The notes beneath the pieces are model-generated. The model saw only the letters and a list, made by a program, of their open reading frames with translations, searched no databases and had not been told where the DNA came from. A DNA stretch of 64,000 nt, taken from Roseomonas sp. HF4 (lineage in GTDB: Bacteria; Pseudomonadota; Alphaproteobacteria; Acetobacterales; Acetobacteraceae). The position numbers and the translations under genes were made by a program. The stretch is from the NCBI RefSeq assembly GCF_005222755.1, contig NZ_STGD01000006.1, forward strand, positions 62,001 through 126,000, written 5' to 3'. This document shows positions 51,081 through 58,789 of this stretch, piece after piece (the stretch's first letter is position 1; each line of letters opens with the position of its first letter).

Positions 51081-52352
51081 ATGGCGATCGGCCTTCACAA
51101 CAGCGACTTCAAGAACCCCGTCGTGCGCTGGATCGACCAGCGCATGCCCATCTTCACGATGATGCAGAAGGAGTACGGGACCTTCCCGACTCCCCGGAAT
51201 TTCAACTATTTCTGGAATTTCGGCGCGCTCGCCATGGTCAACCTCATGATCATGATCGCGACCGGTATCTTCCTCGCCATGCACTACACGCCGCACACCA
51301 GCTACGCCTTCGATTCGGTCGAGCGCATCATGCGCGACGTGAACTTCGGCTGGCTGATCCGCTACGTGCACATGAACGGCGCCTCGATGTTCTTCATCGT
51401 GGTGTTCATCCACATCTGGCGCGGCATGTATTACGGGTCCTACAAGGCGCCGCGCGAACTGCTCTGGATGCTGGGCGTCGTCATCTTCCTGCTGATGATG
51501 GCGACCGCCTTCATGGGCTACGTGCTGCCCTGGGGCCAGATGTCCTTCTGGGGCGCCACCGTCATCACCAACCTGTTCAGCGCCTTCCCCTTCGTCGGCG
51601 AGTGGATCGTGTCGCTGCTGTGGGGGGGCTTCAGCGTCGACAACCCGACGCTCAACCGCTTCTTCAGCCTGCACTACCTGCTGCCCTTCGTGATCGTGGG
51701 CGTCGTGTTCCTGCACGTGGTGGCGCTGCACATCACGGGTTCGAACAACCCCCTCGGCGTCGAGCCGAAGGGCCCGCAGGACACCCTGCCCTTCCACCCG
51801 TACTACACGGCGAAGGACAGCTTCGGCCTGGTGATCTACTTCATCGTGTTCGCCGGCTTCGTGTTCTTCGCGCCGAACTACCTCGGCCACCCGGACAACT
51901 ACATCCCGGCCGACCCGCTGGTGACGCCCGCGCACATCGTGCCGGAATGGTACTTCCTGCCGTTCTACGCGATCCTGCGCGCGGTGCCCGACAAGCTTGG
52001 CGGCGTTCTGCTGATGTTCGGCTCGATCGCGGTGCTCTTCGTGCTGCCCTGGCTCGACAGCAGCCCGGTCCGCTCGATGCGCTTCCGCCCGATCGCGCGG
52101 GTCGCCTTCCTGCTCTGGACCGTGTGCTTCTTCGTGCTGATGTATTGCGGCGCCAAGCCGGCTGAGGAGCCCTACGTCACCATCAGCCGTCTCGCGACGG
52201 CGTACTACTTCGCATACTTCCTCGTGATCCTGCCGCTGCTCGGGCGTCTCGAGCGGCCGCTGCCGCTGCCCGAGAGCATCGCCCGCGCCGTGCTCGGCGG
52301 CGGTGGGCCGCTGCCCGCCGGCGCCGCGGCGAAGCCGATGGAGAAGGCCTGA
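51081..52352 (+). CDS. petB: Cytochrome b of the bc1 complex
   Basis: A 423-residue membrane subunit with eight helices that binds two hemes b and both quinone sites. The heme histidines lie in [27 protein letters not shown] and [20 protein letters not shown], the Qo-site motif is PEWYF, and [19 protein letters not shown] is the family signature. Length matches alphaproteobacterial forms. It is followed by petC after 2 bp, so the operon is tightly packed. Confidence 0.98.
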   Translation: MAIGLHNSDFKNPVVRWIDQRMPIFTMMQKEYGTFPTPRNFNYFWNFGALAMVNLMIMIATGIFLAMHYTPHTSYAFDSVERIMRDVNFGWLIRYVHMNGASMFFIVVFIHIWRGMYYGSYKAPRELLWMLGVVIFLLMMATAFMGYVLPWGQMSFWGATVITNLFSAFPFVGEWIVSLLWGGFSVDNPTLNRFFSLHYLLPFVIVGVVFLHVVALHITGSNNPLGVEPKGPQDTLPFHPYYTAKDSFGLVIYFIVFAGFVFFAPNYLGHPDNYIPADPLVTPAHIVPEWYFLPFYAILRAVPDKLGGVLLMFGSIAVLFVLPWLDSSPVRSMRFRPIARVAFLLWTVCFFVLMYCGAKPAEEPYVTISRLATAYYFAYFLVILPLLGRLERPLPLPESIARAVLGGGGPLPAGAAAKPMEKA

Positions 52353-52354
52353 CC

Positions 52355-53125
52355 ATGGTCCGCAACGCCCTCAAGGCCTTCGCCGTTATCGGCGGCCTGC
52401 TCGCCGCCATGCCGACCCCCGCCCGCGCGGCGGGGGAGGCGATCGCGATCCCGCGCGCCGGTTTCTCCTTCGACGGGATCTTCGGCACCTACGACCGCGC
52501 CAGCGCGCAGCGCGGTTTCCAGGTCTACAAGGAAGTCTGCTCGGCCTGCCACGCGATGCGGCTGCTGTCCTACCGCAACCTGCGCGAGCTCGGCCTGACC
52601 GAGGCGCAGGTGGCGCAGATCGCGTCCCAGTTCACTGTGATGGACGGCCCCAACGACGAAGGCCAGATGTTCGAGCGCCCGGCCCGCCCGTCCGACCGCT
52701 TCCGCCGCCCCTTCCCGAACCAGCAGGCAGCGCGCGCGGCAAACAACGGCGCCTACCCGGTGGACCTCTCGGTCATCACCAAGGCGCGCGCCGGCGGCGC
52801 CGACTACATCCACGCGCTGCTGACCGGCTACCAGGACCCGCCGGACGGCGTCACGATGATGGAGGGGATGAACTACAACCGCTACTTCCCCGGCCATCAG
52901 ATCGCCATGGCGCAGCCGGTCTACCCGGACCAAGTGGAATTCGCCGACGGCACGCCCGCCACGCTCGACCAGGTGGCGCGCGACGTCGCGACCTTCCTCG
53001 CCTGGGCGGCCGAGCCGGAGCTCGAGGAGCGCCGCGCCATGGGCGTGAAGGTCATCATCTTCCTGACAATCCTGGGCGGCCTCGCCTATGCCGTGAAGCG
53101 GAAGATCTGGGCCGACGTCCACTGA
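52355..53125 (+). CDS. petC: Cytochrome c1
   Basis: A 256-residue periplasmic, C-terminally anchored heme protein of the bc1 complex. A signal peptide (residues 1-27, ending TPARAAG) precedes the heme c site VCSACHAMRLLSYRNL; the axial Met is probably that in IAMAQPVYPD. The C-terminal helix VIIFLTILGGLAYAVKRK anchors it. It completes petABC and is followed by two strong hairpins. Confidence 0.97.
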   Translation: MVRNALKAFAVIGGLLAAMPTPARAAGEAIAIPRAGFSFDGIFGTYDRASAQRGFQVYKEVCSACHAMRLLSYRNLRELGLTEAQVAQIASQFTVMDGPNDEGQMFERPARPSDRFRRPFPNQQAARAANNGAYPVDLSVITKARAGGADYIHALLTGYQDPPDGVTMMEGMNYNRYFPGHQIAMAQPVYPDQVEFADGTPATLDQVARDVATFLAWAAEPELEERRAMGVKVIIFLTILGGLAYAVKRKIWADVH

Positions 53126-53131
53126 CCGCTG

Positions 53132-53156
53132 CCGCCGCGCCGGGACGGCGCGGCGG
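53132..53156 (+). terminator. Hairpin after petC
   Basis: CCGCCGCGCC and GGCGCGGCGG form a perfect 10-bp stem with a GGGAC loop, 7 bp after the stop. There is no T tract; it probably works with the T-tailed hairpin 40 bp further on. Confidence 0.5.
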
Positions 53157-53192
53157 GGACGTCGACGTCGCCTTCGGACGCCACGACGAGAC

Positions 53193-53225
53193 CGGCCCGG
53201 GGTGCCCGCCCCGGGCCGTTTCCTT
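53193..53225 (+). terminator. Rho-independent terminator of petABC
   Basis: CGGCCCGGGG (53193-53202) pairs perfectly with CCCCGGGCCG (53209-53218) around TGCCCG and is followed by TTTCCTT, a textbook intrinsic terminator and the clearest one in the window. Confidence 0.8.
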
Positions 53226-53336
53226 GCGTGCCGGCCCGCGCGCCGGTTCGGCCTTGGCGCCGCGCGTCGAATCCTGCCAGTTTCGCAATCCGGGGACCGC
53301 GCGGCGGGGCGGCAGAGGACCCGCAGGGAGGAACGG

Positions 53337-54668
53337 ATGAAAGTCAACCAAGGCGGCAAGACCCCGCGGCACATCACCGCCGCCGAGGCCGCGGCGCTGG
53401 TCAAGTCCGGCGACTGGCTCGACTATGGCGCGATCACGACGCAGCCCGACGCCTTCGACGCCGCGCTTGCGGCCCGCGCGGCGGACCTGCGCGACGTCGG
53501 CATCCGGAACTGCCTGTCGGTCCGCCCGCGCGCCGTGCTGGAGGCCGACCCGAAGGGCGAGCACTTCCATTGGGTCAGCCTGCATTTCTCGGGCTACGAC
53601 CGGAAGAAGCACGATGCCGGCATCAGCCACTACATGCCGGTCAACCTCGGCGAGATCCCGGACTACTACCGTCGCTTCATCGACCCCATCGACATCGCCG
53701 TCCTGCAGACGCGGCCGATGGACGCGGACGGGATGTTCAACTTCGGCGGCTCGAACCTCTGGCACCGCACGGTTGTCGAGCGCGCGCGCGTCGTGATCGT
53801 CGAGACCAACCCCAACATCCCGCTCGGCCACGGCGAGCAGAACGGCGTGCACGCGAGCGAGGTGGATTTCGTCATCGAAGGCGACGGGGCGCCGCTCGCC
53901 GAGTTGCCGAATGCCGCGCCGACCGAGGCCGACCGCGCGGTCGGCCGCCTGATCGCGGGCGAGATCGAGGACGGCGCCTGCCTTCAGATCGGCATCGGCG
54001 GCATGCCGAACGCTGTCTGCTCGCTGCTGCTCGACAGCGGCCAGAAGGACCTCGGCATCCACACCGAGATGCTGACCGACGGGCTGGCGGCGCTCTACCG
54101 CGCCGGACGCGTGACCAACACGCGCAAGCAGCTGCACCCGGGCAAGTGCGTCTATTCCTTCGCGCTCGGCACCAAGGCGCTCTACGACACGATCGACGGC
54201 AATCCCGACTTCCACTGCCTGCCGGTCGAGGACACCAACATGCCGCATATCATCATGCGGAACGACAAGGTCGTCGCGATCAACAACACCACGCAGATCG
54301 ACCTGCAGGGCCAGGCGGCCTCGGAATCCGATGGCCACCGGCACATCAGCGGCACCGGCGGACAGCTGCAGTTCGTGCGCGGCGCCTATGCCTCGACGGG
54401 TGGGAAGTCGTTCATCTGCCTGTCCTCGACCTACGACAAGCGAGGCGAGCGGCGCAGCCGCATCGTGCTGAACCTTACGCCCGGCAACGTCGTGACGACG
54501 CCGCGGTCGGACATGATGTACGTCGTGACCGAGTACGGCATCGTGAACCTCAAGGGGAAGTCGGTGTCCGAGCGGGCGAAGGCGCTGATAGGCCTCGCGC
54601 ATCCGGATTTTCGCGACCTGCTGCACCGCCAGGCGCGGGAGCATGGGCTGATCCCGCGCGGGCACTGA
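53337..54668 (+). CDS. Acetyl-CoA hydrolase/transferase family CoA-transferase
   Basis: A 443-residue class I CoA-transferase of the 4-hydroxybutyrate/butyryl-CoA:acetate type, moving CoA between carboxylic acids. GQAASESDGHRHISGTGGQL and VVTEYGIVNLKGKSVSERA are family signatures. The Glu in LGIHTEMLTDG (Glu244) is a likely candidate for the catalytic residue by analogy with 4-hydroxybutyrate CoA-transferase. The start at 53337 (MKVNQGGK) has AGGGAGGAA upstream; the open frame before it covers the petC terminator. It stands alone between the petABC terminator and the convergent PNPOx-like gene. The natural acyl substrate is unknown. Confidence 0.9.
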   Translation: MKVNQGGKTPRHITAAEAAALVKSGDWLDYGAITTQPDAFDAALAARAADLRDVGIRNCLSVRPRAVLEADPKGEHFHWVSLHFSGYDRKKHDAGISHYMPVNLGEIPDYYRRFIDPIDIAVLQTRPMDADGMFNFGGSNLWHRTVVERARVVIVETNPNIPLGHGEQNGVHASEVDFVIEGDGAPLAELPNAAPTEADRAVGRLIAGEIEDGACLQIGIGGMPNAVCSLLLDSGQKDLGIHTEMLTDGLAALYRAGRVTNTRKQLHPGKCVYSFALGTKALYDTIDGNPDFHCLPVEDTNMPHIIMRNDKVVAINNTTQIDLQGQAASESDGHRHISGTGGQLQFVRGAYASTGGKSFICLSSTYDKRGERRSRIVLNLTPGNVVTTPRSDMMYVVTEYGIVNLKGKSVSERAKALIGLAHPDFRDLLHRQAREHGLIPRGH

Positions 54669-54707
54669 CGACGGCGCGGGGCGTCCTGCGGCCGGGGCGA
54701 CATCCGA

Positions 54708-55352
54708 TCAGGTGGAACCATCCGGCCGGACGCCGACCTGGGTTCCGCCCGCCTTCAGCCGGACGACCTCCGCCTCCAGCGCCGCGATCCGCGCCTCCCG
54801 CGCCGCGATCGCGGCCGCCACATCCTCCGCCTCGAAGCGCTGCGGGATGTGCTGCGGGCAGTTCGCGTCCCAGGCGGTCACGCGGATCACGATCGCCTGC
54901 TCGGCGCGCGCCTCCGTCCCCGCCGGCACCAGCATCGCGAGCAGCGCCGGGTCGTCCGCGACCACGCGCGCCTCGCCCCAGATCTTCACGCGGCGGCGGT
55001 TCGCGTAGTCCATCAGGAACAGCTGCACGCGCGGGTTCTCCGAGAGGTTGCCGAGCGTGACGTATTGCCGGTTCCCGGAAAGGTCCGCGAAGGCCAGCGT
55101 CTCGGCGTCGAGCACGCGGAGGAACCCTGGCGGCCCGCCGCGGTGCTGGATGTAGGGCTGGCCGTCGGCGCTGGCGCTGGCCAGGAACAGGCTGCGCTGC
55201 GCGGCGATGAAGGCGGCGAGGTCGGGCGTCACCTCGGTCCGCCAGCCGCCGCGGCGCTCCATCCTCGCATAGCCCTCGCGCGATCCGCGGGCGGACTGGA
55301 TGGCCTTGACGGCGGGGGAGAAGGCGACGTCGCTCGGCGTGGCGTGGGGCAT
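54708..55352 (-). CDS. Pyridoxamine 5'-phosphate oxidase-like flavin-binding protein
   Basis: A 214-residue protein with the split-barrel FMN-binding fold (pyridoxamine phosphate oxidase superfamily). The barrel covers residues about 35-170 (LFLASASADGQPYIQHRGG, FADLSGNRQYVTLGNLSENP, FLMDYANRRRVKIWGEARVV), followed by a C-terminal coiled coil (EDVAAAIAAREARIAALEAE). It is probably a general flavin-dependent oxidoreductase, not the vitamin B6 enzyme, which lacks that tail. The start at 55352 is natural. A family A repeat lies upstream. Confidence 0.88.
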   Translation of the reverse strand: MPHATPSDVAFSPAVKAIQSARGSREGYARMERRGGWRTEVTPDLAAFIAAQRSLFLASASADGQPYIQHRGGPPGFLRVLDAETLAFADLSGNRQYVTLGNLSENPRVQLFLMDYANRRRVKIWGEARVVADDPALLAMLVPAGTEARAEQAIVIRVTAWDANCPQHIPQRFEAEDVAAAIAAREARIAALEAEVVRLKAGGTQVGVRPDGST

Positions 55353-55394
55353 GGCGGGTCTCCGGCGCGCGTTCGATACGGGTGGTCGAGGAAC

Positions 55395-55524
55395 CGGGGG
55401 CAGTAGGGAACTTCGCCCCCCGTACCCCCCCACAGCCCTTTCTGGCACTTGGCGCCCACCTTTCAGGAACAGCGCCAAGGACAAAAAAAGGGAGGGCGAG
55501 CGGGGGAGGTTCTCCTCCCCCGCC
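55395..55524 (+). repeat. Family A structured repeat, copy A5
   Basis: Same orientation as A1: GGGGGCAGTAGGGAACTTCG then C-runs, TGGCACTTGGCGCC at 55442-55455 with a decayed partner arm (AGCGCCAAGGAC), and a perfect GGGGGAGG/CCTCCCCC hairpin with a TTCT loop (55502-55521). It lies between two minus-strand genes, the AhpD-like gene and the PNPOx-like gene. Confidence 0.85.
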
Positions 55525-55532
55525 CTATCGCC

Positions 55533-56078
55533 TCACGCCGCGCGGGCGACGGGCGGGAAGTCCACCGCCGTCCCGGCCACCTCGTTGACGTAGTTCGTCA
55601 GCGTGTTCAGCGCGACATGCGCGACGATCTCGAGGATCTCGGCATCGGACCAGCCGGCGAGGCGCACGGCGGCCAGGTCGGCCTCGCCGATCCGCCCGCG
55701 CGCCTCGGTCACCGCGACGGCGAAGCGCACTGCCGCATCGGCCTTGCGGTCGTTCGACCGCCCGGCGCGGTTCGCCGCGATCTCGGCGGCGTCAAGCTTC
55801 GCGACCCGCGCGCCGATGAAGGAATGCGCCGCGAGGCAGTAGCCGCAGCCGTTGAATTCCGCGACCGCGAGCGCGATCCGTTCCCGCGTGGCTGCGTCGA
55901 GCGCGCCCTTCGCGAGTTCCCCCGACAGGCCGAGATACCCGCCGAGCGCCGCCGGGCTGGTCGCGAGCAGGCGGAACAGGTTCGGCACCGAGCCGAGCGA
56001 CTTCTGCACGCCGTCGAGCAGCGGGCGGGCAGCGGCCGGCGCAGCGGCAACGGTGGCGGGGGTGGGGATGCGGGACAT
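55533..56078 (-). CDS. Carboxymuconolactone decarboxylase/AhpD-family peroxidase-like protein
   Basis: A 181-residue all-helical protein of the AhpD-like superfamily. The redox CxxC is in FNGCGYCLAAHSFIG (about residue 90), with the His four residues on, as in alkylhydroperoxidase AhpD, so peroxide or radical detoxification is more likely than lactone decarboxylation. The start at 56078 (MSRIPTPATV) is preferred over 56192, which would cross the promoter region. It is divergent from a LysR regulator, which probably controls it. Confidence 0.9.
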   Translation of the reverse strand: MSRIPTPATVAAAPAAARPLLDGVQKSLGSVPNLFRLLATSPAALGGYLGLSGELAKGALDAATRERIALAVAEFNGCGYCLAAHSFIGARVAKLDAAEIAANRAGRSNDRKADAAVRFAVAVTEARGRIGEADLAAVRLAGWSDAEILEIVAHVALNTLTNYVNEVAGTAVDFPPVARAA

Positions 56079-56173
56079 GGCGTGTCTCCTGGAAGGCCGG
56101 GCGGGGGATCCACCCTGTGACCCGGACCATGCGCCGCTGTGCCGTTCGTGATAATTCGCTTTCCTGGCAAGAT

Positions 56174-56185
56174 ATTGCTGCCAAT
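56174..56185. promoter_or_regulatory. Candidate LysR binding site
   Basis: ATTG-CTGC-CAAT, a dyad of the LysR-box type, lies in the 116-bp gap between the divergent LysR and AhpD-like genes, 10 bp before the regulator start. The surrounding 40 bp are AT-rich and include repeated AATAATG. Confidence 0.45.
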
Positions 56186-56194
56186 AATGCAATA

Positions 56195-57142
56195 ATGACC
56201 GATCGCTTCGACGCCATGACCACCTTTGTCGCGGTCGCCGATGCCAAAGGCTTCGCCCCGGCCGCCCGGCGCCTCGGTCTGTCGCCCTCCGCCGTCACGC
56301 GGCTGGTGGCGGGGCTGGAGGATAGGCTCGGCCTCCGGCTGCTGCAGCGGACCACGCGGCGCGTCGCGCTGACCGATGCGGGGGCGCGCTTCCTGATGCG
56401 GGCGCGGCGGATCCTTGCCGATGTGCGGGAAGCCGAGGACAGCGCGGCGGCCGAGCGCGCCACGCCGTCCGGCCACCTGGTGGTGGCCGCGCCCGTCACC
56501 TTTGGGCGGTTGCATGCCGGGCCGCTGGTCTGCGAGTTCCTGAACCGCCATCCCGAGGTCACCGGCGAACTCACGTTGTCCGACCGCAACATCGACCTGC
56601 TGGAGGACGGCGTGGACGTCGCCATCCGCATCGGCGCGCTGGCCGACAGCACGCTGGTCGCGCGGCGGGCGGGGGAAACGCGGCGCATCTGGGTCGCGGC
56701 ACCCGACTACCTCGCGCGCCTGGGCACTCCGCGGGCGCCCGAGGATCTCGATCGCCATCGCCTGATCCACTGCACGCCGCTCGGCGCCGAGCGCGCCTGG
56801 ACCTTCCACCGCGGAGCCGCCGCCGAGACGCGCGCCATCGCGCCGCGCTACGCGACGAACAGCGTCGATGCGGCGCTCTGGCACGCCGGGCAGGGCGGCG
56901 GCATCACGACCGCGCTGTTCTACCAGGCGGAGGAGGCGCTGCGCGCCGGGCGGCTCGTCGCGGTGCTGGCGGGCTTCGAGCCGGCGCCGCTGCCGATCCA
57001 CTTCGTGTACCCCTCGGCGCGGCTGCTCTCGGCCAAGGTGCGGGCGCTGGTGGACCTGGCGCTCGCGACGCGCGACTGGCGCTTCACGGGCGCTTCGCCA
57101 CCGCCTCCACCTCGATCAGCGCGCCCCGCACCAGCGCCGTGA
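56195..57142 (+). CDS. LysR-family transcriptional regulator
   Basis: A 315-residue regulator. The helix-turn-helix is at residues 1-60 (MTTFVAVADAKGFAPAARRL, LSPSAVTRLVAGLEDRLGLR, LLQRTTRRVALTDAG), followed by the two-lobed effector domain (GHLVVAAPVTFGRLHAGPLV, DGVDVAIRIGAL). It most resembles the DsdC/AaeR-like group in which many members respond to aromatic or quinone compounds. The start at 56195 (MTDRFDAM) is the family norm. It is divergent from the AhpD-like gene. Its last 20 codons, Pro/Ala/Arg-rich, overlap the end of the convergent RidA gene by 59 bp. Confidence 0.9.
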   Translation: MTDRFDAMTTFVAVADAKGFAPAARRLGLSPSAVTRLVAGLEDRLGLRLLQRTTRRVALTDAGARFLMRARRILADVREAEDSAAAERATPSGHLVVAAPVTFGRLHAGPLVCEFLNRHPEVTGELTLSDRNIDLLEDGVDVAIRIGALADSTLVARRAGETRRIWVAAPDYLARLGTPRAPEDLDRHRLIHCTPLGAERAWTFHRGAAAETRAIAPRYATNSVDAALWHAGQGGGITTALFYQAEEALRAGRLVAVLAGFEPAPLPIHFVYPSARLLSAKVRALVDLALATRDWRFTGASPPPPPRSARPAPAP

Positions 57143-57479
57143 CGCCGATGCAGGTCCGCACCGGCCGCCCGCCAGGCGGCAGGGCCGCGGCATAGGCCGC
57201 GTTCATCGCCGCGTAGTCACGCTCGAAGGCGCTGAGGTAGACGCGCACCGAGACCAGGTGCTCGAGCCCAAGGCCGAGCGCGCCCAGCGCGCGCGCCAGG
57301 TTGCCCATCGTGCGCGTGGTCTGCGCGGCGATGCCCCCGGGCAGCGGTGCCGCGGGGTCGTCGAGGTCGCGCGGGAACTGCCCGGTCAGGAAGACGAAGC
57401 CATCCGCCTCCACCGCGTGGGAGGACGGCGAGACCGAGGGCGGGAAGCCGGCCAGCAGGTGGTGCGTCAGGCCGCTCAT
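57084..57479 (-). CDS. RidA/YjgF-family enamine/imine deaminase
   Basis: A 131-residue trimeric protein that hydrolyses reactive enamine and imine intermediates from PLP enzymes. Conserved features are GFVFLTGQFPRDLDD, MGNLARALGALG and RTCIGVTALVRGALIEVEAVA, in which the Arg and Glu bind the substrate carboxylate. Family length is normal, perhaps with a slightly longer N-terminus. Its 3' end overlaps the LysR gene. Family B copy B3 fills the leader between this gene and DUF4169 upstream on the same strand. Confidence 0.92.
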   Translation of the reverse strand: MSGLTHHLLAGFPPSVSPSSHAVEADGFVFLTGQFPRDLDDPAAPLPGGIAAQTTRTMGNLARALGALGLGLEHLVSVRVYLSAFERDYAAMNAAYAAALPPGGRPVRTCIGVTALVRGALIEVEAVAKRP

Positions 57480-57627
57480 TCCTGACGCACGAAGGTCTCA
57501 CCTTCGTGCCCCTCAAACGCCGGGCGGGCCGCATCCGCGGCCCTTGGCTCCGCCGAACAATCGGCGGGCCTCAGTCGCGGCCTCGGCCCTTCAGGCCGCA
57601 AGTCGGAACTTTGTGCGCCCGGTATCA
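57478..57627 (+). repeat. Family B repeat, full copy B3
   Basis: A 150-bp element beginning with the perfect hairpin GCACGAAGGT/ACCTTCGTGC with a CTC loop (57487-57509). The middle reads CCTCAAACGCCGGGCGGGCC, GCATCCGCGGCCCTTGGCTC and GGCGGGCCTCAGTCGCGGCC, and it ends with GGAACTTTGTGCGCCCGGTA. CGCACGAAG near the left and CTTTGTGCG near the right are its terminal inverted repeats. It overlaps the first bases of the RidA start and the DUF4169 stop. Confidence 0.88.
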
Positions 57628-57801
57628 TTCCTCGCGCTTCGCCCCGTCGAGCAGCGCCTTCCGGCGTTCCTGGGCACGCGCGTCGTTCGCCTTGCCCGCC
57701 TTGGTGCGGCCGTGCTTCGCGCGGTTGGCGGCGGCCTCGGTCGCGGCGTCCTGCTTCGCGCGCGCCTTGCGGGCCTTGTTGAGGTTGACGATCTCGACCA
57801 T
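57625..57801 (-). CDS. DUF4169 family small basic protein
   Basis: A 58-residue, highly charged protein (MVEIVNLNKARKARAKQDAA then NRAKHGRTKAGKANDARA and RRKALLDGAKREE). The sequence fits DUF4169, small alphaproteobacterial proteins of unknown role, probably helical and nucleic-acid-associated given the Lys/Arg content (inference). The start at 57801 is natural. Its start codon is 40 bp from the divergent dienelactone hydrolase gene. The stop codon sits at the edge of repeat B3. Confidence 0.82.
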   Translation of the reverse strand: MVEIVNLNKARKARAKQDAATEAAANRAKHGRTKAGKANDARAQERRKALLDGAKREE

Positions 57802-57841
57802 GGGCCGAGGATACGCCCGCTTCATCCCAGGGGAAACGCCC

Positions 57842-58501
57842 ATGCCCATGATCTCGCTGACCGCCGCCGACGGCCACCGCCTGACCGCCTACCGCGCCGG
57901 GCCCCAGGACGCCCCGCGCGCGCTGGTCGTGGCGCAGGAGATCTTCGGCGTGAACCGCCACATCCGCAGCGTCTGCGACCGCTTCGCCGCCGAGGGCTTC
58001 GCCGTGATCGCGCCGGCGCTGTTCGACCGCGTGGGTCCGGGGATCGAGCTCGGCTACGAGGCGGCCGACGTCGCGCAGGGGCGCGAGTTGCGCGGGAAGA
58101 TCGACGCGGGGCTGACCGTGCTCGACATCCTGGCCGCCGCCGCGGCCCTCCCGCGCGCGGCCAGGCGCGGCATCGTCGGCTATTGCTGGGGCGGCACCGT
58201 CGCCTGGCACGGCGCGACCCGCACCAGCGCCTTCGCCGCGTCCTCCGGCTGGTACGGCGGCGGCATCGCAGCGGCGAAGGAGGAAGCCGCGCGCTGCCCG
58301 GTGCAGTTGCATTTCGGGGAAACCGACGCCTCCATCCCGATGACGGACGTGGCGGCGATCCGCGCCGCGCAGCCCGGCGTCGAGGTGCATGTCTATGGCG
58401 GCGGCCACGGCTTCGGCTGCGACGAGCGCGGGTCCTATGTCGAGGCGGACTACGCGCTGGCGCAGAAGCGCACGCTGGAATTCTTCGCGAAGCACCTCTG
58501 A
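57842..58501 (+). CDS. Dienelactone hydrolase family protein
   Basis: A 219-residue alpha/beta hydrolase of the dienelactone hydrolase family, which opens lactones formed in aromatic ring-cleavage pathways. The triad is Cys115 (GIVGYCWGGTVAW), Asp162 (GETDASIP) and His189 (GGGHGFGC). The N-terminus includes VVAQEIFGVNRHIR, whose Glu is the family's regulatory residue. The start at 57842 has AGGGGAAA about six bases upstream. It could act downstream of an intradiol dioxygenase such as that at 695, but it is far from that operon. A family B repeat begins at its stop codon. Confidence 0.93.
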   Translation: MPMISLTAADGHRLTAYRAGPQDAPRALVVAQEIFGVNRHIRSVCDRFAAEGFAVIAPALFDRVGPGIELGYEAADVAQGRELRGKIDAGLTVLDILAAAAALPRAARRGIVGYCWGGTVAWHGATRTSAFAASSGWYGGGIAAAKEEAARCPVQLHFGETDASIPMTDVAAIRAAQPGVEVHVYGGGHGFGCDERGSYVEADYALAQKRTLEFFAKHL

Positions 58502-58648
58502 TGCCTGGCGCACGAAGGTTTCACCTCCGCGCGCCTCAAACGCCGGGCGGGCCGCATCCGCGGCCCTTGGCTTCGCCGGACAACCGGCGGGCCGCAGTCG
58601 CGGCCTCGGCCCTTCGGCCCGCAAGTCGGAACTTCGTGCGCTTGGCAT
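58501..58648 (+). repeat. Family B repeat, full copy B4 with terminal inverted repeats
   Basis: A 148-bp element with 17-bp terminal inverted repeats: ATGCCTGGCGCACGAAG (58501-58517) and CTTCGTGCGCTTGGCAT (58632-58648), 15 of 17 positions pairing. The interior matches B3 closely. It begins on the last base of the dienelactone hydrolase stop codon. Just beyond, CGGTCGAA/TTCGACCG (58657-58675) forms a further hairpin like the one after the GH65 gene. Confidence 0.88.
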
Positions 58649-58789
58649 GATACCGGCGGTCGAACGCTTCGACCGCTGGCATGATGGCGGCCGGCGGTGA
58701 CGCCTTCGGCGGTCAGGCATGATGCGCGGGGCCGGCAACCGCCCGCTCGGCCTCCAATCCCCGCCCCGCCCCGCGCCGGGGCGGGGCGG

